NCBI RefSeq assembly: GCF_014145665.1
Contig: NZ_JACHTD010000011.1
Coordinates: forward strand, 1-64,000
DNA length: 64,000 bases
DNA from: Myroides sp. NP-2
GTDB lineage: Bacteria; Bacteroidota; Bacteroidia; Flavobacteriales; Flavobacteriaceae
Direction of reading: 5' to 3'
Shown here in pieces: positions 17,625-26,650 of this stretch (position 1 is its first letter; every line of letters begins with the position of its first letter). The notes below the pieces were generated by a model, which searched no databases, was not told where the DNA came from, and worked only from the letters and a program-made list of their open reading frames with translations. Position numbers and translations under genes: made by a program.

Positions 17625-19664
17625 ATGAAACAAAACTACATACGTGCCCCTTTTGTTTATACTGTATTTGCGGCTCTCCTATTGACTAGTGGAAGTTATG
17701 CAAGTTCTATTGCTGAACATAGGACGAGTAGTCATGCTGTATATGCTACTGACTTACCAAGCTATAAGCCGTTGAATGCATACGGTTCTTTTGTCGTTCG
17801 CATGGATCGAAATTCACAGGTTACGGAGCAAGCATTTTTGGCAAATGTCCTTCCTTTTTTCGGATTAAACGAAAGCAATTCCTTTCAATTGATCCACACC
17901 TTTACTGATGATGTAGGTCATACGCATAAAACCTATCAGCACTACGTTGGATCTTATGCTGTTGAAGGACAAATGTTTATTGTTCACTTGGATCCAAAAG
18001 GACGCCTAACCTCAGTAAATGGAACAATTATCAATATTGAAAACAAGAAAAGTAGTTATAGCTTAAAGGCAAATGTAAACCGAAAACCAGCTATTTCGAA
18101 AGAAAAGGCGATGAATATTGCCTTTAAAGCGAATAAGATTAAAAGAGCAAAAACAGCGGATTATCCGGTAGAAACGGTTTTTGTGAAAACAACCGATGAA
18201 AAGGGATTATTCGTCTTAGCACATAAAGTGCGCATAGAGGAGCTCAACGCCAACCGAATGGTAAGTAAACACGTTTTCATCGGAGTAGAGCAGGGAACGA
18301 TTGTAAATGAAGTTTCATTAATAGCCCATGCAAATGTCAGAGGAAGAGGCGATGGGCACTATCGTTCGAATTTACCTCTGGAATTAAAAGAAGAGAACGG
18401 CAAGTATTTGTTGGTCGATACAGAGCGTAAGATCACAACCTATAGCGCCGAGCACACCACTAGCGAGTGGGATTTTTACGGTGGTATTGGGGAGCATATC
18501 ACACATACGTCAACCAATTTTCCTCAAAATCCTAGTAATGACATTCATTGGGGATTAGCGAGAACCTTTGATTACTTTAATGAGGTACACAATCGCAAGA
18601 GCTTTGATAATAATGAGGGAGAAATTTATGCCTATTACAACCCGCTTTTCTTAGATGGAGATCCTGATTCTGGCTTTCCCGATAACGCATTTGCTGTACA
18701 TTCCGTTCATGGAAATTTTTTGGTATTTGGAAGGGGATCGGGATTCTTTAATCCGCTGGTTACTTTAGATGTAGTCGGACATGAGTTTAGCCACTTAGTT
18801 GTAGGAAAAAATGGGAGAGGTGGATTAACCTATCAAGGCGAATCTGGAGCGCTTAACGAGGCTTTTGCCGATATTTTTGGTACGTCCATTGAACATTTTG
18901 CCGTAGAAGATGCTGATTGGTTAATTGGTAAAGGTATTGTCAACCTACCGGCATATAACTACATGAGAAATATGGAAAATCCCAAAAATAACCACCCAGG
19001 AAGTAGACAACCCACAACGTATAAAGGACAAAATTGGGCCAATACTAGCTTAGGTGCTCGGGACAATGGCGGGGTGCACATCAATAGTAGCGTCATGAAT
19101 TATTGGTTCTATTTGCTTAGTGTGGGAGGAAGTGGTATGACTGACCCTATTGTAAATCAACAAAATACAGTGCTTATACCCGCGAAAGATTATATTGTTT
19201 CTGGAATAGGAATCCAAAAGGCAGAAAAAATAGCCTACCATACTTTGATGACACAGCTAAGTAGTAACTCACAATACGTTGATGCTGTGAATGGATCATT
19301 GACCGCAGCAATAACCCTATACGGTCAAGACTCTGAAGAGTATTTCTCCGTTTACGACGCTTGGTATGCAGTAGGATTACTCGAAAACCCAAGAGAAAAT
19401 ATGGGATTGGAATCGTTTGAATTAACTGAAGAGGTGTTTAGTATGTACCCCAATCCAGTATCCAATGGAGAATTAACTGTTTTAATCAAAGACGATAAGG
19501 GAATAGTAGCCTTTTACAATATGGCTGGACAAAAAGTTACGCCCAACTTTCCTGTTGAAAGAGGAGAAAATAAAATCTACATTCCTCACTTAGGTACTGC
19601 TAACTATATCGTAGTGTTCGAGAGCAAAGAGCGAAAGATTTCTGCTAAAATTGTTGTAAAATAA
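17625..19664 (+). CDS. Secreted M4 (thermolysin-like) metalloprotease, copy 1
   Basis: 679-residue zinc endopeptidase exported by Sec and then the type IX system. Order: signal peptide (1-26), FTP/PepSY-like propeptide (about 40-220) that keeps the enzyme inactive, and the M4 catalytic domain with zinc motif HEFSH at 386-390, the third ligand Glu near 412 in GALNEAFAD, and NGGVHINSSVMNYWFYLL. The C-terminal 75 residues are a type A sorting domain (VFSMYPNPVSNGELTV ... YIVVF ... KIVVK). It is the first of two tandem paralogues. Likely extracellular nutrient protease or virulence-type exoprotease. Confidence 0.93.
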   Translation: MKQNYIRAPFVYTVFAALLLTSGSYASSIAEHRTSSHAVYATDLPSYKPLNAYGSFVVRMDRNSQVTEQAFLANVLPFFGLNESNSFQLIHTFTDDVGHTHKTYQHYVGSYAVEGQMFIVHLDPKGRLTSVNGTIINIENKKSSYSLKANVNRKPAISKEKAMNIAFKANKIKRAKTADYPVETVFVKTTDEKGLFVLAHKVRIEELNANRMVSKHVFIGVEQGTIVNEVSLIAHANVRGRGDGHYRSNLPLELKEENGKYLLVDTERKITTYSAEHTTSEWDFYGGIGEHITHTSTNFPQNPSNDIHWGLARTFDYFNEVHNRKSFDNNEGEIYAYYNPLFLDGDPDSGFPDNAFAVHSVHGNFLVFGRGSGFFNPLVTLDVVGHEFSHLVVGKNGRGGLTYQGESGALNEAFADIFGTSIEHFAVEDADWLIGKGIVNLPAYNYMRNMENPKNNHPGSRQPTTYKGQNWANTSLGARDNGGVHINSSVMNYWFYLLSVGGSGMTDPIVNQQNTVLIPAKDYIVSGIGIQKAEKIAYHTLMTQLSSNSQYVDAVNGSLTAAITLYGQDSEEYFSVYDAWYAVGLLENPRENMGLESFELTEEVFSMYPNPVSNGELTVLIKDDKGIVAFYNMAGQKVTPNFPVERGENKIYIPHLGTANYIVVFESKERKISAKIVVK

Positions 19665-19831
19665 GGCTTGTGTACACGCAATTCACTTTTGTGGATTTGA
19701 TTTTTATAAGTAAAAAAAGGTTTGAATTGAATTAAATAAATGTTTTTTTAAGCATTAAGTTGATTTGTTGTAAAATATTGTTAAATATAAATAGCGAACG
19801 TTATGTTAAATGTATATCAAGTATTTTTCAC

Positions 19832-19840
19832 TATATTTCG
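19832..19840 (+). promoter_or_regulatory. Putative -7 box of the second M4 protease
   Basis: TATATTTCG, identical to the box before the first protease, 39 nt before the ATG at 19879. No good -33 partner was found. A separate promoter suggests the two copies are transcribed independently. Confidence 0.35.
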
Positions 19841-19878
19841 AAACTGATAATATTAATTTAATCCTCTAAAAACCACTC

Positions 19879-21912
19879 ATGAAAAAAAATTACCTATATG
19901 CTTCAACTTTATACGTAGCTTTCGCCTCATTTCTCCTTGTGGGAAATAGCGCTGTTGCAGCTGTTGACACAGGTGCTATCACTGCGTTAGAAGTGAATGC
20001 TACACAATTGCCAACGTATAAACCACTAAATGATTACGGTTCATTTGTTATGCGAATGGATAAGAAATCCTTTGTTACAGAACAAGAATTCTTAGCAAAA
20101 GCCAATACACTTTTTGGATTTAATGACACAAATACGTTTCAGTTGATAGATAGCTATGTTGATCGTTTTGGAAAAACACACAACAGCTATCAACATTTTG
20201 TAGGTCAGTATCGTGTAGATGGGCAAATGTTTATCGTTCATACAGATAAGGCGGGGAGAGTGACTTCAGTAAATGGGAATATTATCAATATTGAGAATAA
20301 AAAAAGCACCTATAGCTTGCGCGCGAATGTGAATAAGAAACCCGTTATTTCGCAGGATAAAGCAGTTAGTATTGCCTTCAAAGCGAGTAAGGTAATTGTT
20401 GCCGACAAGGTGACTGACTTTCCAGTTGAAACAGTGTTTACGCGTTCCAATAAAGACGGTGTATTTGTTTTAGCACACAAGGTACGTGTAGATGATTATT
20501 CCAATGCCAAACTCATTAGTAAAAATGTTTTTGTTGACGTTGAAAAAGGTGAAATCGTTTCAGAAATATCCCTGATAGCCCATGCTAATGTAACTGGCTC
20601 AGGAAATGGTTTCTACCGCGATAATTTACCTTTGGAATTAAATGAGGTAAACGGTAAATTCCAATTAGAAGACGAAGAACGAAAGATACGTACTTTTGAT
20701 GGAACAGCTTTGAGCAATGAATGGGACATCTATAGAGGCAATGGTGTGCTCTATGAATACGATTCGCCAACAATTGCAGAAGATCCTTCAAACGATGTGC
20801 ATTGGGGATTAGCCCGTACTTATGATTACTACAAAGAAGTTCACAATAGAGCTAGTTATGATAATAGAAAAGGCGAAATAAAAGCATTCTACAATCCAGT
20901 TATCATGGATGGTGATGAATCGGGTTTTCCTAATAATGCTGTGGCAATGGGTCCTCCATTTAATGTTTTAATATTTGGTCGAGGCTCAACGAATTACAAT
21001 CCGCTTACGGCTTTAGATGTTACCGGACACGAATTTACGCACTTAGTGATAAATAGTAATGGAAGAGGTGGTTTGCAATACGTTGGAGAATCAGGCGCTT
21101 TAAATGAAGGTTTTGCCGATATTTTTGGAACAGCAGTAGAACACTATACTGTAGCTGATGCTGATTGGTATATCGGAATGGGCGTGCTAAAAGATCCTTC
21201 TTTTCCTTTTATGAGAAGTATGAAAAATCCCAAAGAGGGACGACAGTACAGCAGGCAACCGCATACTTATGAAGGAGAGCATTGGGCAAATCCGAGAAAT
21301 ACAGCGTGGGATAATGGTGGAGTACACGTTAATAGTGGTGTGATTAACTATTGGTTTTATTTAGTGAGTGAAGGTGGAAGTGGAATGACCGATCCGATCC
21401 GAAATAGTCTGGGTCAAGAACAAAAACCCGCAAAAGAGTATGTCGTTTCTGGAATTGGATTTCAAAAAGCAGAACAAATAGCCTACGAAACTTTAATGTC
21501 TCAATTAGGACCTAGCTCTCAATATGCAGATGCTGTACTAGGTACATTAACCGTAGTTGAAGATTTATTTGGAGCAGATTCTGAAGAATACTTTGCGGTA
21601 TACGATGCTTGGTATGGTGTTGGACTAATTGATAATCCAAGAGAAAATATGGGATTGGAAGATTTTGAACTAACGGAAGATGTATTCAGTATGTATCCGA
21701 ACCCAATAACAAACGGTGAATTAACCATACTGATTAAAGATGACAAAGGGACAGTAGCCTTTTACAATATGGCTGGACAAAAAGTAACCCAAGATTTCCC
21801 TCTGGAAAAAGGAGAAAATAAAGTGTACGTTCCTCAATTGAAAACAGGAAATTACATCGTGACTTACGAGAGTACAGACAGAAAAGTATCAGAGAAGATC
21901 GTAGTAAAATAA
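19879..21912 (+). CDS. Secreted M4 (thermolysin-like) metalloprotease, copy 2
   Basis: 677-residue paralogue of the preceding protease with the same layout: signal peptide, FTP/PepSY propeptide, M4 domain with HEFTH at 384-388, GALNEGFAD, NGGVHVNSGVINYWFYLV, and a type A type-IX sorting domain (VFSMYPNPITNGELTI ... YIVTYES ... KIVVK). The sorting domains of the two copies are the most alike part, while the propeptides and loops have diverged, so the duplication is not very recent or the specificities differ. Both zinc sites are intact. Confidence 0.93.
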   Translation: MKKNYLYASTLYVAFASFLLVGNSAVAAVDTGAITALEVNATQLPTYKPLNDYGSFVMRMDKKSFVTEQEFLAKANTLFGFNDTNTFQLIDSYVDRFGKTHNSYQHFVGQYRVDGQMFIVHTDKAGRVTSVNGNIINIENKKSTYSLRANVNKKPVISQDKAVSIAFKASKVIVADKVTDFPVETVFTRSNKDGVFVLAHKVRVDDYSNAKLISKNVFVDVEKGEIVSEISLIAHANVTGSGNGFYRDNLPLELNEVNGKFQLEDEERKIRTFDGTALSNEWDIYRGNGVLYEYDSPTIAEDPSNDVHWGLARTYDYYKEVHNRASYDNRKGEIKAFYNPVIMDGDESGFPNNAVAMGPPFNVLIFGRGSTNYNPLTALDVTGHEFTHLVINSNGRGGLQYVGESGALNEGFADIFGTAVEHYTVADADWYIGMGVLKDPSFPFMRSMKNPKEGRQYSRQPHTYEGEHWANPRNTAWDNGGVHVNSGVINYWFYLVSEGGSGMTDPIRNSLGQEQKPAKEYVVSGIGFQKAEQIAYETLMSQLGPSSQYADAVLGTLTVVEDLFGADSEEYFAVYDAWYGVGLIDNPRENMGLEDFELTEDVFSMYPNPITNGELTILIKDDKGTVAFYNMAGQKVTQDFPLEKGENKVYVPQLKTGNYIVTYESTDRKVSEKIVVK

Positions 21913-21920
21913 ACATAATA

Positions 21921-21954
21921 AAAAAACCGAAACTATTGCGTTTCGGTTTTTTTT
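21921..21954. terminator. Bidirectional terminator between M4 protease and NdpA-like gene
   Basis: AAAAAACCGAAAC-TATTGC-GTTTCGGTTTTTTTT with T-runs on both strands, between the convergent genes ending at 21912 and 21966. Confidence 0.85.
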
Positions 21955-21965
21955 ATGTCCTATCC

Positions 21966-23030
21966 TTATGATTTTTGTTCTTTGTTGAAGTACACTAAGT
22001 AGTAGTACATTTGCTTTTCTTCATCCCATCCTTTTTCTACAAATTTATCTGCACTCTCTGGATTGATAAAGTCAAGCTTAATCTGAATATTCGTATCTAA
22101 ATTAATCACGTTCTTAATTTTCTTACGCGCATCAGAAACCGCATTGTTTGCAATTGGAAACGAAGTGGTATCTTCAATACTATACTTCTCTCCTTTGTCG
22201 ACCTTATAGTTTTTGAATTCCGAAATTAAATCTGGATTGTCAATTACTTCGTTTAAGAAGTTGCTCTCTTCAAATTCGTCATTTTTAGCGAAGTAGTTTA
22301 CAGAGCGGTTCATAAACATAACTTCTTCTTTTTTGTCCTCTGCTGGTAAAACTACATCCTTTGCAAAGTCTTGACAAAATTTCAAATATTTTTTGGTCAT
22401 GAATGCCTCATCTTGAAAGATATCTACACTTAGGAAGTGCTCTAACCAGTAACGGGCGTCATAACGGTTGCTGTCAATCGTAAGAATCTTGTATCCCTCT
22501 TCTTTTTTGTAGTTGAAGATAATACAACCTTTGTCTAATTTGTTTAAGTTGATTCCTTGTTGTAAAATCATCTCTAGATTAGCGCCGTTTTCTTGAAATT
22601 GCAAGAAATCTGACTTAATCTCACTCTTGAAAATCCCAATCGCATCAACTACATTGTTGTCAATAGATGTATTTGTTAAATAGGTTACATATACTTCTCC
22701 ATTTTTAATGTGCGGGTGATTTGACTGCTCAAATAAGTGTCTAGTTATTTTTTGTGAGATCTCATGTGCTTTATCAGAAGAAGGCGCATTAAACAACTCT
22801 GCTGCATAATTAAACATATCGTTGAACTCTAAATCAACATCGTGAACGAATTGGAAGTAATTTTCTTCTTTCTCACGGAAAGGCTTGAAGAAATATTCTT
22901 TTAATAAAGGAGCTATTTCATCGTTTAAACTATACGGTTCATTCGATAAAAAGATAGCCTCATTTCTACTCTTATTTCCAACTCTATGAATAGATAGCGT
23001 TTCTATGTGTGCATTAAAAAGGTTGATCAT
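21966..23030 (-). CDS. Nucleoid-associated protein, NdpA/YejK family
   Basis: 354 residues matching the NdpA family throughout: N-terminal MINLFNAHIETLSIHRVGNKS, LLKEYFFKPF, and the middle DGCIIFN-like region (KGCIIFNYKKEEGYKILTID). NdpA proteins associate with the nucleoid; their precise role is unclear. It lies 60 nt after the pRiA4b-ORF3-like gene on the same strand, probably in one transcript. Length and motifs are complete. Confidence 0.8.
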   Translation of the reverse strand: MINLFNAHIETLSIHRVGNKSRNEAIFLSNEPYSLNDEIAPLLKEYFFKPFREKEENYFQFVHDVDLEFNDMFNYAAELFNAPSSDKAHEISQKITRHLFEQSNHPHIKNGEVYVTYLTNTSIDNNVVDAIGIFKSEIKSDFLQFQENGANLEMILQQGINLNKLDKGCIIFNYKKEEGYKILTIDSNRYDARYWLEHFLSVDIFQDEAFMTKKYLKFCQDFAKDVVLPAEDKKEEVMFMNRSVNYFAKNDEFEESNFLNEVIDNPDLISEFKNYKVDKGEKYSIEDTTSFPIANNAVSDARKKIKNVINLDTNIQIKLDFINPESADKFVEKGWDEEKQMYYYLVYFNKEQKS

Positions 23031-23090
23031 AATTTATTTAAGTATGTAGTAGATCGTTGATAGATCTGTTATTTTTATAATTAAAAAAGT

Positions 23091-23633
23091 CTAGTAGTTA
23101 TCCTCTCCATAGTCCGTATAGCTATCATCGCCTTCGAACATATCATAATCTTCCTCGTCGTAATCGTCGTCAAAATCGCCGAAGATATCGTCGTTGGATA
23201 CAGGATCAGCAGAAAAAGACTTGGTTGGTATATAGTCAGGTAAGATCCCGTGAGAAAACAACAACTCAGGGTATGCTGTTCCCGGTTCTTCTTCTTCAAT
23301 CGCTGCTAATTCAACGAAGAACGTCCACATATTAAGGAAGTCATACACGTATATAATTTTTGTTTGATCTTCATCTAATACGGAACCAATGGTAGTTGAT
23401 CCCATTGTTCTTCCTCCCGCTGGATCATCACTCATGTCAAAAAGAGAGATCTCTTCCTCTTGTTGTGTCCAGCTATCGTCGCAAGCGTAAAAAGAAGCCG
23501 CTTCCATACCGTCAAAACCAAAGGCATTCACAATAGCATTGTGTAAATCTTCTAACGTATCGTCCTCTAAAATAGCAATGTCGCGAAAAATATCTTCCTC
23601 AGTATCAAGGATAACTCTGAATTTATAAACCAT
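23091..23633 (-). CDS. pRiA4b ORF-3-like (IS1096 TnpR-passenger family) protein
   Basis: 180 residues. The first 130 match the PRiA4_ORF3 domain (YKFRVILDTEEDIFRDIAI, LHNAIVNAFGFDG, YVYDFLNMWTFFVEL). The tail is very acidic (DDDYDEEDYDMFEGDDSY), typical of the chromosomal flavobacterial versions. Despite the name, nothing here suggests mobility, and the role is unknown. It is the probable first gene of an operon with the NdpA-like gene. Confidence 0.78.
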   Translation of the reverse strand: MVYKFRVILDTEEDIFRDIAILEDDTLEDLHNAIVNAFGFDGMEAASFYACDDSWTQQEEEISLFDMSDDPAGGRTMGSTTIGSVLDEDQTKIIYVYDFLNMWTFFVELAAIEEEEPGTAYPELLFSHGILPDYIPTKSFSADPVSNDDIFGDFDDDYDEEDYDMFEGDDSYTDYGEDNY

Positions 23634-23858
23634 AATTTTTTAAACCAATTAGAACTGCAAATTTAAAATTATTATTAACTCTTTTCCCATAAATGAACTC
23701 TTTTTATTTAGGAATCAATGTTCTGTTTTTTCAAGGTTGGAAATCAAAAGATTACCCGCTTTTACAATTCATCTTCCTAAAATGACAGTTCATCGACTAT
23801 TTTTTTTTTACGTTAAATTATCCTATCATATTTGTTATACAAACCAAACGAAGTACAG

Positions 23859-24041
23859 ATGAAATTTATATTTTTGATCATGCTAACGCTGATGCACTTA
23901 ATCCTACAATGGATCCCTGTTTCAAAGGTACCTTCTTCTTATACTAAAGAAGATCAAACCAATTGGACTGCAAAAGAAAAAGAAGAAAAGCAACAACTTG
24001 GCAAGGAAACTAAATTATATACAGACCAAAATGAGAAATAA
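23859..24041 (+). CDS. Small exported or membrane protein ahead of the sensor kinase
   Basis: 60 residues from ATG 23859: a hydrophobic N-terminus (MKFIFLIMLTLMHLILQWIP) that is a signal or anchor, then a charged Lys/Glu-rich segment. The frame could extend to a TTG at 23832, but the ATG is the more natural start. Its last 11 nt overlap the start of the histidine kinase gene, implying translational coupling. Possibly a regulator or sensor partner of the kinase; nothing is known. Confidence 0.55.
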   Translation: MKFIFLIMLTLMHLILQWIPVSKVPSSYTKEDQTNWTAKEKEEKQQLGKETKLYTDQNEK

Positions 24042-25374
24042 CTATTTCAAATTAGTACTCTTAGCCTTTATTGTATTCATCCTATTTACAAAAGTACTCA
24101 AGCTACTTTTTATGGATTTATCGCTATTCTTGGGGTATTTGGTTTCCTTTGTTGGTATTATCGTTTTGGCCAACCAATATTGGAAGGAAATGTATTGGAA
24201 GAAGTTAGCAAAAAATCTCGATGGCAAAGAGAATAGTGTTCACAAAGTAACAGCTATTGTCACAGCAATCAACTTTGGATTTATTTGGTTTGTCTGTTTG
24301 GGATTAAAGATTTTTGATATCCATATTATAGGGAATAAGTCGTTTTACTATTTCATGGACTCGAGTAGCTTTAGCGCTATCTTTAGCACCTCTTTCTTCT
24401 TTAGTATTTTGGTATACATCTATTACTATACCTATTTTACGTCTTTGGACAAAAAAATGAGTATTAACGAACAAAAGGTAATCACCGGAAGTGTGTCTGC
24501 CCAGTTCGAAAGTTTGAAGAATCAATTAGATCCCCATTTTTTGTTTAACAGTTTGAATGTACTCAATGCGTTAATTGAAGAAAATCCGGAAAAAGCACAA
24601 GAATTTACCAATGGACTATCTAAGACCTATCGCTATATTCTGGACCAAAAGAACAAAGAATTGGTCCCATTAGAGGAAGAGCTTGACTTTGCCAAAACCT
24701 ATATCGAATTACTGCAGATGCGGTTTGAAGAAAGTTTAACTTTCGAAATTGACCATGAGATTAAACAAGAAGGCGCCAAAGTGGTTCCCTTGTCATTGCA
24801 ATTGTTATTGGAAAACGTAATCAAACACAACAAAGCCACCTCCAATAAACCCTTGCATATTGTTATTAAACAAGAAAGTGGCTACCTAATGGTAGAGAAT
24901 AACCTAAACCTGCGCCAAGTGAATGAGGACCGAAAGGGAATCGGACTGACCAATATTGCTGATCGATATGCTTTATTGACGAATAAACCCATAAAAATCA
25001 ACCAAACAGAAACAACTTTTGTTGTGCAAATCCCCATATTAACTAAAATTTTTGAACCGATGAGAATTATTGATGTCCAAGAAAATGAGCAAGAAATATT
25101 AATTCAAGCTAAGAAAAACGTAGAAAAAATTAAGCGATTTTATGCTCATCTAACGATGTATATTATGGTAAACACCTTTTTACTGGTATTAAATATGATG
25201 ACTGATTCTAGGTTTATGTGGAGTTTAATCGTGGTGTTTTCTTGGGGAATTGGCCTAGTTGCGGATTGGATGAAAACCTATAATTACACCTTGTTTTTAG
25301 GAAAAGACTGGGAGGATAAGAAGATCCGCGAGTATATGGATCAACAAAATAATCGCAGTGCGAATTGGAAGTAG
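24031..25374 (+). CDS. LytS-type sensor histidine kinase with C-terminal 2TM domain
   Basis: 447 residues from ATG 24031 (MRNNYFKLVLL); a start at 23998 would add an unlikely segment. About four N-terminal helices are followed by the HisKA-LytS domain: phospho-acceptor His169 in LDPHFLFNSLN, YIELLQMRFE, ATPase motif LQLLLENVIKHNK and a glycine box (GIGLTNIADRY). After the kinase comes a second membrane unit of the 2TM family (KKIREYMDQ end), unusual in that it follows rather than precedes the catalytic core. It likely phosphorylates the LytTR regulator at 25741. Signal unknown. Confidence 0.88.
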   Translation: MRNNYFKLVLLAFIVFILFTKVLKLLFMDLSLFLGYLVSFVGIIVLANQYWKEMYWKKLAKNLDGKENSVHKVTAIVTAINFGFIWFVCLGLKIFDIHIIGNKSFYYFMDSSSFSAIFSTSFFFSILVYIYYYTYFTSLDKKMSINEQKVITGSVSAQFESLKNQLDPHFLFNSLNVLNALIEENPEKAQEFTNGLSKTYRYILDQKNKELVPLEEELDFAKTYIELLQMRFEESLTFEIDHEIKQEGAKVVPLSLQLLLENVIKHNKATSNKPLHIVIKQESGYLMVENNLNLRQVNEDRKGIGLTNIADRYALLTNKPIKINQTETTFVVQIPILTKIFEPMRIIDVQENEQEILIQAKKNVEKIKRFYAHLTMYIMVNTFLLVLNMMTDSRFMWSLIVVFSWGIGLVADWMKTYNYTLFLGKDWEDKKIREYMDQQNNRSANWK

Positions 25375-25379
25375 GTGTC

Positions 25380-25769
25380 ATGGAATTTTATACAAAAGAG
25401 GTAGAAACCAAGTATCTTACCTACCGTAGGATGAGAGCAAAAACAAAAAGGCGGTTGCTAATCCATTGCTGCATTTGGTTGTTTTTTACAGGGATAATGG
25501 CCTATGAGCACTACTTTGGTATTTCGGGCGTTAGTTTTATCGGCATTAAGGCAGGATCTTATTCGAGTGCAGAACGACCGTTTTATGAACTACCTTTGTG
25601 TTGGTTGCTACTTCTCCTGATCCAATTCGGTTTATACTATGCTGAGCATCTGCCTGTAGTAGCTAAATGGCAAGATCTCTTGGAGCGCAAAGAGTTTAAA
25701 CGTTTAAAACAGACCTACGAATATCAATTGAAAGAAAAAAATGAAACCAGTGCGAATAGTTATTATTGA
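25380..25769 (+). CDS. 2TM-domain membrane protein in LytS/LytTR operon
   Basis: 129 residues from ATG 25380, five bases after the kinase stop (an in-frame TTG at 25365 is less likely). Two hydrophobic segments (about 28-46 and 73-92) with Lys/Glu-rich flanks match the architecture of 2TM proteins, related to the domain at the end of the kinase. The end overlaps the response regulator start by 29 nt, so the three genes are tightly coupled. Possibly modulates the kinase in the membrane. Confidence 0.7.
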   Translation: MEFYTKEVETKYLTYRRMRAKTKRRLLIHCCIWLFFTGIMAYEHYFGISGVSFIGIKAGSYSSAERPFYELPLCWLLLLLIQFGLYYAEHLPVVAKWQDLLERKEFKRLKQTYEYQLKEKNETSANSYY

Positions 25770-26502
25770 GGATGAAAAACCAGCGGCGCGATTGCTGGAG
25801 CGAAAAATAGAAAAATTCGGCTATCAAGTGCTCGAAAAATTGACTAGCGTGGAAGATGCCGTACATTGGTTCCAACAAAATGAAGAACCAGATTTAATCT
25901 TCTTGGATATCCAATTATCAGATGGACTATCCTTTGAAATATTCGATCAAGTCGAAGTGAAAAGCGCTATTATTTTTACAACAGCCTACGATGCTTATGC
26001 CCTGCGCGCATTCAAACTCAATAGTATTGATTACCTGCTCAAACCCATTGCTGATGCAGACTTAAAAGGAGCTATCGATAAATTTAATGAACAACGAGCC
26101 TCTTTCTTTGCCTTTACGGAACAGCTAAACCTGTTTAAATCATTCTTGTCAACTACACCTAAAGAAAATAAAGAACGCTTTTTGATCAAAATTGGCACCC
26201 AATTGAAGATTGTACCTATAGGAGACATAGCGTGTTTTTTTAGTGCAAATAAATTGACCTACCTCAAAACTAAAGAAGGTCGAGAGTATATCCTAGATAA
26301 TTCCCTCGATGAGGTCGAAAAAACAATTGAAGCCGAACAGTTTTTCCGCATTAGCAGAAAACACATCGTAGCCCTCGACGGCATAAAAGATATTGTTGCT
26401 TATAGCAATTCGCGATTGAAGTTGAATTTACATGTTGATTTCGAAGAAGATTTGATCGTAAGCAGAGAAAAAGTGAATGATTTTAAGCTTTGGCTTAGTT
26501 AA
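25741..26502 (+). CDS. LytTR-family response regulator
   Basis: 253 residues: receiver domain (IIEDEKPAARLL; phospho-acceptor Asp56 in LIFLDIQLSDG; FTTAYDAYALRAF; DYLLKP), a linker, then a LytTR DNA-binding domain (RFLIKIGTQLKIVPIGDIACFFS ... FFRISRKHIV ... VSREKVNDFKLWL). It is the cytosolic output of the kinase two genes upstream. Targets are unknown; LytTR proteins bind direct repeats and often control cell-surface genes. Confidence 0.92.
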   Translation: MKPVRIVIIEDEKPAARLLERKIEKFGYQVLEKLTSVEDAVHWFQQNEEPDLIFLDIQLSDGLSFEIFDQVEVKSAIIFTTAYDAYALRAFKLNSIDYLLKPIADADLKGAIDKFNEQRASFFAFTEQLNLFKSFLSTTPKENKERFLIKIGTQLKIVPIGDIACFFSANKLTYLKTKEGREYILDNSLDEVEKTIEAEQFFRISRKHIVALDGIKDIVAYSNSRLKLNLHVDFEEDLIVSREKVNDFKLWLS

Positions 26503-26592
26503 TACATGCAGTATTTTATCGAAAAACAAGGCGAATAGTCAGTTATTCAAGATTCAAGTGGAATATTAACGAATTTATTAACGCCACATCGT

Positions 26593-26622
26593 TTTGAGAT
26601 AATGATTTTATTAATACTTTTA
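26593..26622 (+). promoter_or_regulatory. Promoter of the thioredoxin-like lipoprotein gene
   Basis: TTTG (26593-26596), 18 nt, TACTTTTA (26615-26622), 28 nt before the ATG. Good fit to the Bacteroidota promoter pattern apart from the last base. Confidence 0.5.
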
Positions 26623-26650
26623 CAAGAACGTAAAATTATAAATCATTACT

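Noticed and set aside
23091..23633. Possible IS1096 insertion because of the TnpR-passenger name
   Set aside because: No transposase, terminal repeats or target duplication; this is a common chromosomal gene family in Bacteroidota.
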